A stretch of DNA of 64,000 nt from DATAEY01 sp045805565 (GTDB lineage Bacteria; Actinomycetota; Thermoleophilia; Solirubrobacterales; Solirubrobacteraceae): contig JBJMKZ010000047.1 in the NCBI GenBank assembly GCA_045805565.1, forward strand, positions 1 to 64,000, in the 5' to 3' direction. The notes under the pieces were generated by a model. It had not been told where the DNA came from, did no database searches, and saw only the letters and a list, made by a program, of their open reading frames with translations. The stretch's first letter is position 1. Each line of letters starts with the position of its first letter. Below are positions 23,559-31,635 of this stretch, piece after piece. A program made the position numbers and the translations under genes.

Positions 23559-26546
23559 TTGAGCGTCCCGCCGCTCGACCCCGAGCTGCTGAGAGCCCGT
23601 CTGGGACGGCGGCCCGCCCACCCGCCGGCGCCGGGCGCAGGCGGACTCGGCCTGCGGCCGGCGGGGACGGAGGAGCTCGACGTCGCGGCGCTGGAGGAGG
23701 GCCTGCGGTCGAGCGTGCGCGGCGAGGTCCGCTTCGACGCCGGCCTGCGCGCTAGCTACGCCCACGACTCCTCCAACTACCGCCAGGCCCCGATCGGCGT
23801 CGTGCTACCGCGCGACGCCGAGGACGTGATCCGCGCGCTGGCGGCCTGCCGCGCGCACGGCGCGCCGGTCCTGCCCCGGGGCTGCGGGACCAGCCTGGCC
23901 GGCCAGGGCTGCAACGTGGCCGTGGTGATCGACACGTCCAGGCACATGCGCGGGATCGTCGGCGTCGACCTCGAGCGGCGGACCGCCCGGGTGCAGCCCG
24001 GCGTGATCCGCGACCAGCTGGCGGCGCACACCGAGCCCGACCACCGGCTCACCTTCTTCCCCGACACCTCGACGCACGCGTACGCCACGTTCGGGGGGAT
24101 GGTTGGCAACAATTCGTGCGGAGCCCATTCGGTGGTCGCGGGCCGGACCTCCGACAACGTCGACGAGCTCGACGTCGTGCTCTACGACGGCACCCGCCTG
24201 CGGGTGGGCGAGACCGGCGAGGACGAGCTGGAGCGGATCATCGCGGCGGGCGGGCGCCGCGGAGAGATCTACGCACGGCTGCGCGCCCTGCGCGACCGCT
24301 ACGCGGATCGGATCCGCGAGACGTACCCGGACATCCCCCGCCGGGTGTCGGGCTACAACCTGGACGAGCTGCTACCGGAGAACGGCTTCCACGTCGCCCG
24401 GGCACTGGTCGGCAGCCAGGGGACGCTGGCCACCGTGGTGGAGGCGGCGGTACGGCTCGTCCACAGCCCGCCGGCGCGATCGATGCTGGTGTGCGGGTAT
24501 CCGGACGTCTTCTCCGCGGCCGACCACGTGCCCGAGATCCTGGAGTCCGGCCCGATGGCGCTGGAGGGACTGGACGACATCCTGGTCGACGACATGCGCC
24601 GGCTGCACATGCACGCCCCCGCCCTGTCACTGCTCCCCGAGGGCGAGGGCTGGCTGCTGGCCGAGTTCGGCGGCGAGACGGTGGCGGAGAGCGACGCTCG
24701 CGCCGGCGAGTGCATGGACCGGCTGGCCCGGGGCGGCGTGCCTCCGGCCATGCGGGTGTTCAACCGCCCGACCGAGATGATCCAGCTCTGGGGCGTGCGC
24801 GAGAGCGGAGGCGGAGCCACCACCTTCGTGCCGGGCGAGCGCGAGCACTGGGAGGGCTGGGACGACGCCGCCGTCGCCCCGGCGCTCCTGGGCTCGTACC
24901 TGCGCCGGTTCCGGGCGCTGATGGACCGCTACGGATACCGCGCCGCCGTCTACGGCCACTTCGGCGACGGGTGTGTGCACTGCCGCATCGACTTCGACCT
25001 CTTGTCGGCGGGCGGCCTGCGCAAGTGGCGCTCGTTCCTGGATGAGGCATCGGACCTGGTGCTCGAGTACGGAGGCTCGCTGTCCGGCGAGCACGGCGAC
25101 GGCCAGGCTCGCGCCGAGCTGCTTCCCAAGATGTTCGGCGACGAGCTGATGGGCGCCTTCGGCGAGTTCAAGGCGATCTGGGATCCCGACAACCGCATGA
25201 ACCCGCACAAGCTGGTCGACCCGTATCCGATCGTCTCCAACCTGAGGCTCGGGGCCGGCTACAACCCGCCCGAGCCCAAGACCCAGCTCGCCTTCCCGGA
25301 GGACGGCGGCAGCTTCGCCCACGCCACCCTGCGCTGCGTGGGCGCCGGGAATTGCCGCGACACCTCCAGCGGAACGATGTGCCCGTCGTACATGGTGACG
25401 CTGGACGAGCAGCACACCACCCGGGGGCGCGCCCGGATCCTCTACGAGATGCTGCGGGGTGACGTCATCACCGACGGGTTCCGCTCCCAGCAGGTCTACG
25501 AGGCGCTCGACCTCTGCCTGGCGTGCAAGGGCTGCAAGAGCGAGTGTCCGGTGAGGGTGGACATGGCCGCCTACAAGGCCGAGTTCCTGTCGAAGTACTT
25601 CAGGGGTCGCCTGCGCCCGGCGGCCGCCTACACGATGGGGCTGGTGATGCTGCACGCCCGGATCGCCGCGCGCGCTCCCCGCCTGGCCAATTTCCTCACG
25701 CACGCGCCGGGGCTCGCCGCCTTGGCCAAGCGGGCGGGCGGCATCAGCCCTCGACGCGAGCTGCCCCGGATTGCCAACGAGCCGTTCGAGGCCTGGTTCG
25801 CCCGGCGCCGCTCGGTCGCTGCGGCGGGTGAGCCCGTGCTGCTGTTCGTGGACACCTTCGGCAACTTCCTGGCACCGGCGGCGATGACGGCGGCGGTCGA
25901 GGTGCTCGAGGCCGCCGGGCACCGGGTGCTCGTCCCGTCGCGGGGGCTGTGCTGCGGGCGACCGCTCTACGACTACGGGATGCTGCCCACCGCGCGGCGG
26001 TTCCTGCGGCGGTTGGTCGACGTGCTGCGCCCCCACGTCCGCGACGGCACTCCCGTGGTCGGAATCGAGCCCAGCTGCGTGGCGGTGCTGCGCGACGAGC
26101 TGCTGCGGATGCTGCCTCACGATCGGGACGCCAGGCGGCTCAGCATGCAGACGCTGACCCTGGCGGAGTTCCTCGACCGCCACGCCTCGGAGTGGGAGAT
26201 GCCTCAGCTACGCCGCCGGGCGATCGTGCACGGCCACTGCCACCAGAAGGCGGTGATGGGCATGGAGGCGGAGCGCAGGGTCTACGAGCGCCTCGGCCTC
26301 GACTTCGAGGTGCTGGACTCCGGCTGCTGCGGGATGGCGGGCGCGTTCGGGTTCGAGCGCGCGCACCACGACATCTCGGTCGAGATCGGCGAACGCAGGC
26401 TCCTGCCCGCGGTCCGCGACGCCGGGCCGGACACGCTCGTCGTCGCCGACGGCTTCTCGTGCCAGACTCAGATCGCCCAGCTCACCGGCCGCCGGGGCCT
26501 GCACACCGCCCAGCTGGTCAAGATGGCGGTCGACCAGGCCGCCTAG
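23559..26546 (+). CDS. FAD-linked oxidase fused to 4Fe-4S/CCG-domain reductase (D-2-hydroxyacid dehydrogenase type)
   Basis: A 995-residue fusion protein of the YdiJ/glycolate-oxidase-like class, expected to oxidise a D-2-hydroxy acid and pass electrons through Fe-S centres. The FAD-binding PCMH part is residues 60-290 (LPRGCGTSLAGQGCNVAV, GGMVGNNSCGAHS, ARALVGSQGTLATV), and the FAD-oxidase C-terminal part follows (YGHFGDGCVHCRIDF, GGSLSGEHGDGQAR). The ferredoxin part has CVGAGNCRDTSSGTMCPSYM and CLACKGCKSECPV. Two CCG modules sit at RGLCCGRPLYDYG and DSGCCGMAGAFGF. The start TTG 23559 is uncertain. It lies 43 bases after the aldehyde dehydrogenase, same strand. Its presence in a NeuB operon is unusual. 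Confidence 0.88.
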   Translation: MSVPPLDPELLRARLGRRPAHPPAPGAGGLGLRPAGTEELDVAALEEGLRSSVRGEVRFDAGLRASYAHDSSNYRQAPIGVVLPRDAEDVIRALAACRAHGAPVLPRGCGTSLAGQGCNVAVVIDTSRHMRGIVGVDLERRTARVQPGVIRDQLAAHTEPDHRLTFFPDTSTHAYATFGGMVGNNSCGAHSVVAGRTSDNVDELDVVLYDGTRLRVGETGEDELERIIAAGGRRGEIYARLRALRDRYADRIRETYPDIPRRVSGYNLDELLPENGFHVARALVGSQGTLATVVEAAVRLVHSPPARSMLVCGYPDVFSAADHVPEILESGPMALEGLDDILVDDMRRLHMHAPALSLLPEGEGWLLAEFGGETVAESDARAGECMDRLARGGVPPAMRVFNRPTEMIQLWGVRESGGGATTFVPGEREHWEGWDDAAVAPALLGSYLRRFRALMDRYGYRAAVYGHFGDGCVHCRIDFDLLSAGGLRKWRSFLDEASDLVLEYGGSLSGEHGDGQARAELLPKMFGDELMGAFGEFKAIWDPDNRMNPHKLVDPYPIVSNLRLGAGYNPPEPKTQLAFPEDGGSFAHATLRCVGAGNCRDTSSGTMCPSYMVTLDEQHTTRGRARILYEMLRGDVITDGFRSQQVYEALDLCLACKGCKSECPVRVDMAAYKAEFLSKYFRGRLRPAAAYTMGLVMLHARIAARAPRLANFLTHAPGLAALAKRAGGISPRRELPRIANEPFEAWFARRRSVAAAGEPVLLFVDTFGNFLAPAAMTAAVEVLEAAGHRVLVPSRGLCCGRPLYDYGMLPTARRFLRRLVDVLRPHVRDGTPVVGIEPSCVAVLRDELLRMLPHDRDARRLSMQTLTLAEFLDRHASEWEMPQLRRRAIVHGHCHQKAVMGMEAERRVYERLGLDFEVLDSGCCGMAGAFGFERAHHDISVEIGERRLLPAVRDAGPDTLVVADGFSCQTQIAQLTGRRGLHTAQLVKMAVDQAA

Positions 26547-26579
26547 GCGACCCGGGCCGTCGCACGGGCCGGCCGCGGT

Positions 26580-27980
26580 TCAGTGGCGCGTGCGCCGGGC
26601 CATGCGGGCCCGCAGCCGTTGCGCGAGCGCGCTCTCCCGAGCCCCCTCCACCATCCGCTGGGGCAGCGCGCGGATGCGCCCCGGCGGCGGGGCGTCGAGG
26701 GCCCAGCCGGCCAGGCGCGCCGACGCGCCCGCACGGCGGACGGCGCCGGGCAGGCGCGGGTGCAGAGCGCGCAGCCCACGGTCGGTCGCGGTCTCGCGCA
26801 GAAGCTCGGCCGCCCGGTCCAGGTCGTTGCGGGCCAGCACCAGGCGGATCGCCGCCGCCAGCTCGCGATCCCGGGGCGTGTCGCGCAGCAGGTGGAGGAC
26901 GTGCACCCACTGGTGGCGGCGCCCCAGCTTGCGACGCACATCGGCAACGACGGTCGGATCGAGCGACCGGGGCAGGGTCGAAGCCCGATCGAGGGCTCCC
27001 ACGACGTGCAGCTCGAGCATGGTTCGCACGCACTTCTCGCACCGCCCGCAGTTGTCGTCGCGAACCCCGTCGTAGTGGCACACCCGCAGGGTGTCAAGCG
27101 CGTCCTGCGAGCGAGCGATCCGGGCGACCTTGTCGACGCGGGCGGCGTCCCCGTAGTGGACGATCTCCGTGCGCTCGGTCGAGAACCGGTGATCGAGGAC
27201 GGGATGCGTGGTGGCGCGGACTATCTCGCCGTGCATCGCCCCGGAGGGAACGAGCATCCGGCGAAACCCGAGCGCCAGCGCGGTGCTGACGAGCTGCGCT
27301 CCGCCGAAGTCGTGCTTGAGGTTGGTGGCGACCTCGACGAACGCCATCCCGGTCCTCTGTGCGGCCAGCCTGGTCGCCTCGGTCTTCTCGCGGATCAGCT
27401 CGGGGGAGTTGAGGCTCGAGACGAAGTCCGGCGAGAACACCAGGTGGGTCAGCCCGGGTGTCTGCGGATCGTCCTCGAGCGCGGAAAGGACCGCGTACCA
27501 GGAGTCCGCGCCGCGCGTGAAGTAGCAGCCGGTCAACTCGCTGGGCGGTGGCGGAGATCCCGACTCGGCGCTCACCGCGACCCGGCGTCGCTCGGCCGGG
27601 AACAGCGAGTTGAATATCGCGATGACCGTGTCGACGTTGGCCAGCAGTCGGGGCGATACCGGGCCATCGACGGTCACGTCGTCGCCATGGCGCATCGCCC
27701 ACATCAGGACACCGGCCAGGAAAGGGGAGCCGTCGGGCGCAGCGGGCGCGAACTCCTGCGGGAACCGCCACCACAGCCGGCGCTCCTCCGCGCCGTGCCG
27801 GCGAACGCGCGCCGAGATCTCGCAGACGCCGTCGGCGCTCGCGCGCCGAAGGTCGTCTACGACCACTCCCGAGCGCCGGGCGCGTGCGCCGACCCGAGGG
27901 CCGGTGTCGCGGTCGTGCCGCGACGCCTGAAGGACGTCGGCGACGGCGCCCTCGCTGCCGGTGCTGTCGGTCGGCATCAC
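26580..27980 (-). CDS. QueC-like PP-loop ATPase with four-Cys zinc motif, function unknown
   Basis: A 466-residue protein. Residues about 165-180 (YFTRGADSWYAVLSAL) resemble the SGGxDS PP-loop of N-type ATP pyrophosphatases. Later CHYDGVRDDNCGRCEKCVRTM matches the Cys cluster that holds zinc in QueC-like enzymes. The first 130 residues and the Arg-rich last 130 (after LGRRHQWVHVLHLLRDT) have no family I recognise. GTG 27980 (or ATG 27977) follows a TAGAGT box; the listed in-frame codon 27989 lies inside that box. No queuosine genes are nearby, so 7-cyano-7-deazaguanine synthesis is unlikely. It could adenylate an acid group of a sugar or lipid (inference). Confidence 0.6.
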   Translation of the reverse strand: MMPTDSTGSEGAVADVLQASRHDRDTGPRVGARARRSGVVVDDLRRASADGVCEISARVRRHGAEERRLWWRFPQEFAPAAPDGSPFLAGVLMWAMRHGDDVTVDGPVSPRLLANVDTVIAIFNSLFPAERRRVAVSAESGSPPPPSELTGCYFTRGADSWYAVLSALEDDPQTPGLTHLVFSPDFVSSLNSPELIREKTEATRLAAQRTGMAFVEVATNLKHDFGGAQLVSTALALGFRRMLVPSGAMHGEIVRATTHPVLDHRFSTERTEIVHYGDAARVDKVARIARSQDALDTLRVCHYDGVRDDNCGRCEKCVRTMLELHVVGALDRASTLPRSLDPTVVADVRRKLGRRHQWVHVLHLLRDTPRDRELAAAIRLVLARNDLDRAAELLRETATDRGLRALHPRLPGAVRRAGASARLAGWALDAPPPGRIRALPQRMVEGARESALAQRLRARMARRTRH

Positions 27981-27987
27981 CGCCGTC

Positions 27988-27993
27988 ACTCTA
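27988..27993 (-). promoter_or_regulatory. -10-like box TAGAGT, leaderless start at 27980
   Basis: TAGAGT on the minus strand lies seven bases before GTG 27980 (ATG at 27977). It excludes the codon at 27989 as the start. Confidence 0.45.
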
Positions 27994-28068
27994 GGGCCTG
28001 AGGGCGGGCGTCGACCCGGAAGAGGGCCGATGAGCCCGCCTCACGGTTCCTGGCATCCTCTGCGGCCC

Positions 28069-28146
28069 ATGACCGGCATCGCCCCGATCGCATCGGACCC
28101 GACCCGGCTCCCCCGGCCGCGCGAGTCGTCGGCGGTGCCGGCGTGA
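28069..28146 (+). other. possible 25-codon leader ORF before the CMP-sugar synthetase
   Basis: ATG 28069 opens a 25-codon frame whose stop overlaps the GTG start of the next gene (GTGA at 28143-28146), a coupling arrangement used throughout the window. CATCCT stands about ten bases upstream and would be a poor leaderless -10. It may be only chance. There is no recognisable peptide. Confidence 0.25.
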
Positions 28147-28898
28147 CCCCGAACGCGGTCGCCCTCGTCCCCGCCCGGGCCGGCTCCGAACGCGTGCGCA
28201 ACAAGAACGTCCGGCCGCTGGCCGGACACCCGCTGATCGCCTACTCGATCGCCGCCGCCCGCCAGAGCCCGGGCCTGCGATCCGTGGTCGTCTCCACCGA
28301 CTCGCCGGAGATAGCCCGCATCGCCGAGCACTACGGGGCGGAGGTCCCCGAGCTGCGTCCGGCCGAGATGGCCACCTCCACCTCCCCGGACATCGAGTGG
28401 GTCCGTCATGCGCTGGAGGGCCTCGCGCGCCGGGGACGCTCGTTCGAGCTGTTCTCGATCCTGCGGCCCACCAGCCCGTTCCGCACCGGGGAGACCGTCG
28501 ACCGCGCATTGGACGCCCTCTTGGCGCGCGGGGGCCGCGCGGACTCCATCCGGGCGGTCGAGAAGTGCCGCCAGCACCCCGGCAAGATGTGGGTGCTGGA
28601 CGGTGACCTGATGCGTCCGCTGCTGCCCCAGCCCGACCAGCCACCGCCGTTGCACTCGCGCCAGTACCAGGCGCTGCCGCCGATCTACGCGCAGAACTCG
28701 TCGCTGGAGATCGCCTGGACTCGCGCGGTGACCGAGCAGGGGTCGATCTCGGGCGAGCGCGTGGCGCCCTTCTTCACCGCGGGAGCCGAGGGTTTCTCGA
28801 TCGACTACGAGGAGGACTGGGCGACCGCCGAGCGCCTGATCGCCACCGGCCAGGCGTCGCTTCCCGAGGTCGAGGAGGCGCCGGTGGAGGCGGCATGA
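28143..28898 (+). CDS. CMP-nonulosonate (acylneuraminate) cytidylyltransferase family protein
   Basis: A 251-residue NeuA/PseF-type nucleotidyltransferase that would activate the nonulosonic acid as its CMP sugar. The nucleotide motif VPARAGSERVRNKNVRPLAG is at the N-terminus. VVSTDSPEIARIAEHYGAEV, LRPTSPFRTGETVDRAL and SIDYEEDWATAERLI (metal and base contacts) follow. GTG 28143 is the only reasonable start. The stop overlaps the transketolase by ATGA. With NeuB at 20125 it supplies the two committed steps of CMP-nonulosonate formation, although a divergent gene separates the two operons. Confidence 0.86.
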   Translation: MTPNAVALVPARAGSERVRNKNVRPLAGHPLIAYSIAAARQSPGLRSVVVSTDSPEIARIAEHYGAEVPELRPAEMATSTSPDIEWVRHALEGLARRGRSFELFSILRPTSPFRTGETVDRALDALLARGGRADSIRAVEKCRQHPGKMWVLDGDLMRPLLPQPDQPPPLHSRQYQALPPIYAQNSSLEIAWTRAVTEQGSISGERVAPFFTAGAEGFSIDYEEDWATAERLIATGQASLPEVEEAPVEAA

Positions 28899-30901
28899 GC
28901 CAGCGCTACGTGCCGCTCGCCGAACTGCGCCGCATCCGGGAGCTCGAGGCTGAGCCCCACGACCGAGCCGCGGCGTTCGCCGACGCATGCCGGCTCAATG
29001 CCCTGTACATGATCGCCCGCGCCGGCTCGGGTCATATCGGGACGAGCTTCTCGTGCCTGGACATCCTGGCCTGGCTACACCTCGAGGTGGTCGGCGACGG
29101 CGACCGGTGCTTCTCGTCCAAGGGCCACGACGCGCCGGGGACCTACGCCGTCCTCGCCGGCACCGAGAAGCTGCCGTTCGAGCTGATCCACGGCCTCCGG
29201 CGCCTGGGCGGGCTGCCCGGGCACCCCGACGTGGTGACCCACCCGGTGGTCCAGACCTCGACCGGCTCCTTGGGCATGGGCGTGTCCAAGGCCAAGGGCT
29301 TCGTTACCGGCGACCGCCTGGTGGGGCGCGATGGACGGGTGTACGTGATCACCGGCGACGGCGAACTGCAGGAGGGCCAGTTCTGGGAGTCGCTCGCCTC
29401 GGCGGCCAACCGCCGGATGGGCGAGATCACCGCGATCGTCGACCACAACAAGCTGCAGTCCGACACCTGGGTCGACCAGGTCTGCGACCTCGGCGACCTG
29501 CGGGCGAAGGCCGGCGCCTGGGGCTGGGTGGCCGACCGCTGCGACGGGCACGACCTGCGCGCGCTGGACGCCGCCCTGGCCCGGCTCGAGCGTGAGGCCC
29601 CCGACACGCCCAAGTTCCTGATCGCCGACACCGTGAAGGGGGCCGGCGTCTCGTTCATGGAGCCGCGCGAGCTGCCGCACACTGCGCAGGCGCTCTACGG
29701 CTTTCATTCGGGCGCGCCGTCCGAGGGGCAATACGAGGCCGCGGTCGCCGAGCTGGAGGCGCGGCTGCGCGAGCGGTTGGAGGCCCTCGACGCCCCACCC
29801 GTGCGGCTCGAGCCGGACGGGGCGCCCTGGACCGGGTCGCCGGATCGGCGACGCCCCTCGATGAGCGGTGGGCCCACCCCCGGCGGCGGCGCGCCTCCCG
29901 GCGACGAGGCGGCGGCCGCGCAGGTGGCGCCGATGCCGGACACCGCGGGACAGGCGCAGCGCCTGGTCCCCGCCTACGCCGCGGCCCTCGAGGAGATGGG
30001 CGAGGCCGAGCCCCGACTGGTGGTCCTCGACGCGGACCTGGTCCTCGACTGCGGGCTCATCCCGTTCCGCGACCGCTTCCCGCAGCGCTTCATCGAGTGC
30101 GGCATCGCCGAGCAGGACATGGTCTCCCAGGCGGGCACGCTCGCCCTGTCCGGCCTGCTTCCGGCGGCCCACTCCTTCGCCTGCTTCCTCACTCCGCGCG
30201 CCAACGAGCAGATCTACAACAACGCCACCGAGGGGACGAAGGTCATCTACACCGGCTCCCTGGTGGGGCTGGTCCCCGCCGGTCCCGGCCACTCGCACCA
30301 GTCGGTGCGCGACATCGCCGCCATGGGGGCCATGCCCGGCATGTCGCTGATCGAGCCCCACAGCGAGGCCGAGTGCCGGGCCGCCCTGCGCTGGGCGGTG
30401 CAGGAAGCCGCCGGCCCGGTGTACATCCGGCTGGTCTCGGTTCCGTGGCCGCTGCCGTTCGACCCCGACCCGGCACCGGACCTCGTCCCCGGCCGTGGCA
30501 CGGTGCTGCGCGAGGGCTCCGACGCCCTGCTGGTCGCCGCCGGTCCCGTGATGGTCTCCTCGGCCTGGCTGGCCGCGGACGAGCTCGAGCGCCAGGGACA
30601 GGTGCGCTGCACGGTGGCCGCCCTCCCGTGGCTGCGCGGAATCGACGGCGCCTGGCTGGCCGAGCTGGCCGGCGACGGCCCGGTGGTCTGCCTCGACAAC
30701 CACTATCCGGCGGGCGGTCAGGGCGACGGCGTCACGGCGGCTCTGGCCGCGGGTGGGCACCAGGCGGCGGCGCGGGTGCGCGCGCTCGCGGTGGAGACCG
30801 TCCCGGCCTGTGGCGGCAATGACGAGGTCCTGCGTGCGCACCGGCTCGACCCGGCCGGCGTGGCGGCGGCGGTCCGCGAGGCGGTCGGCGGGTCGGCATG
30901 A
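28895..30901 (+). CDS. transketolase (both halves fused through a Pro/Gly-rich linker)
   Basis: A 668-residue thiamine-diphosphate enzyme. The N-terminal half has GSGHIGTSFSCLDILAW, the diphosphate motif ITGDGELQEGQFWESLASA ending in DHNKLQSD, and a GAGVSFME loop. The C-terminal half has FIECGIAEQDMVSQAGTLAL (the activating Glu), FLTPRANEQIYNN and GPGHSHQSVRDIAAMG. Residues about 310-345 form a low-complexity Pro/Gly/Ala linker, suggesting two once-separate subunits joined. It is coupled at both ends by four-base overlaps to the CMP-sugar synthetase and the HAD gene. A dedicated role in building the sugar backbone of the acid is more likely than general pentose metabolism. Confidence 0.85.
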   Translation: MSQRYVPLAELRRIRELEAEPHDRAAAFADACRLNALYMIARAGSGHIGTSFSCLDILAWLHLEVVGDGDRCFSSKGHDAPGTYAVLAGTEKLPFELIHGLRRLGGLPGHPDVVTHPVVQTSTGSLGMGVSKAKGFVTGDRLVGRDGRVYVITGDGELQEGQFWESLASAANRRMGEITAIVDHNKLQSDTWVDQVCDLGDLRAKAGAWGWVADRCDGHDLRALDAALARLEREAPDTPKFLIADTVKGAGVSFMEPRELPHTAQALYGFHSGAPSEGQYEAAVAELEARLRERLEALDAPPVRLEPDGAPWTGSPDRRRPSMSGGPTPGGGAPPGDEAAAAQVAPMPDTAGQAQRLVPAYAAALEEMGEAEPRLVVLDADLVLDCGLIPFRDRFPQRFIECGIAEQDMVSQAGTLALSGLLPAAHSFACFLTPRANEQIYNNATEGTKVIYTGSLVGLVPAGPGHSHQSVRDIAAMGAMPGMSLIEPHSEAECRAALRWAVQEAAGPVYIRLVSVPWPLPFDPDPAPDLVPGRGTVLREGSDALLVAAGPVMVSSAWLAADELERQGQVRCTVAALPWLRGIDGAWLAELAGDGPVVCLDNHYPAGGQGDGVTAALAAGGHQAAARVRALAVETVPACGGNDEVLRAHRLDPAGVAAAVREAVGGSA

Positions 30902-31635
30902 CCCACGTCCTGTTCTGGGACATCGACGGGACGCTGCTGACCACCGGTCGCGCGGGAATCTTCGCTCTGGAGCAGGCGGCGCAGGACGTGTGCGGAATCG
31001 AAGTCGACCTGCAGTCGATGCCCACCTCCGGGCTGACCGACTCGCAGATCGCGGCCAGGGTGATCGAGGACTGTGGCCAGGAGGCGTCGGCCGAGCGGGT
31101 GGGCGCGCTGCTGCGCGCCTACGAGCGCCACCTGCCCGAGCGGCTCGGCTGGCGCCGGGGACGGGTGCTGCCCGGCGTCCACGAGATCCTGGAGGACGTC
31201 GCGATCCGCCCGGGCGTGGTGTCGCTCCTGCTCACCGGCAACACGCGGGCGGGGGCCGCCGCGAAGCTCGCCCACTACGGCCTCGACGGCCACCTGTTCG
31301 ACGGCGGCTTCTGCGCCGACACCGACGACCGTGACGCGATCGCGCGCCGCGCCTGGCAGCTCGCGGCCGAGCGCGAGGGCGGCGAGGTGGTCCCCGAGCG
31401 GACGTACGTGGTCGGCGACACCCCGCACGACGTCGCCTGCGCCAGGGCGATCGGCGCCCGCGCGGTGGCGGTCGCCTCGGGCAGCTATGGCCGCGACGAG
31501 CTCGAGGCCGCCGGGCCGTGGTTGCTGCTCGACGCCCTGCCGGAGCCCGAGCGCTTCGCCGCGCTCCTCGGCCTCCCGCCGCGCGCGCGCGACGCCGCCG
31601 CCAGTCGGCCCCCCGCCGGGACGGGAGCGGGCTAG
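30898..31635 (+). CDS. HAD-superfamily phosphatase
   Basis: A 245-residue HAD hydrolase of the phosphoglycolate-phosphatase type. Motif I is LFWDIDGTLLTTGRAG at residue 4, motif II is the Thr of LLLTGNTRAG, and motif IV is VVGDTPHDVACARAIGARAV. A helical cap lies between residues 15 and 90. It is the last gene of the CMP-synthetase/transketolase operon (ATGA overlap). A phosphatase is needed if the NeuB-type product is made as a phosphate, so that is the favoured role, unproven. The stop shares the tetramer CTAG with the NRPS gene on the other strand. Confidence 0.83.
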   Translation: MTHVLFWDIDGTLLTTGRAGIFALEQAAQDVCGIEVDLQSMPTSGLTDSQIAARVIEDCGQEASAERVGALLRAYERHLPERLGWRRGRVLPGVHEILEDVAIRPGVVSLLLTGNTRAGAAAKLAHYGLDGHLFDGGFCADTDDRDAIARRAWQLAAEREGGEVVPERTYVVGDTPHDVACARAIGARAVAVASGSYGRDELEAAGPWLLLDALPEPERFAALLGLPPRARDAAASRPPAGTGAG

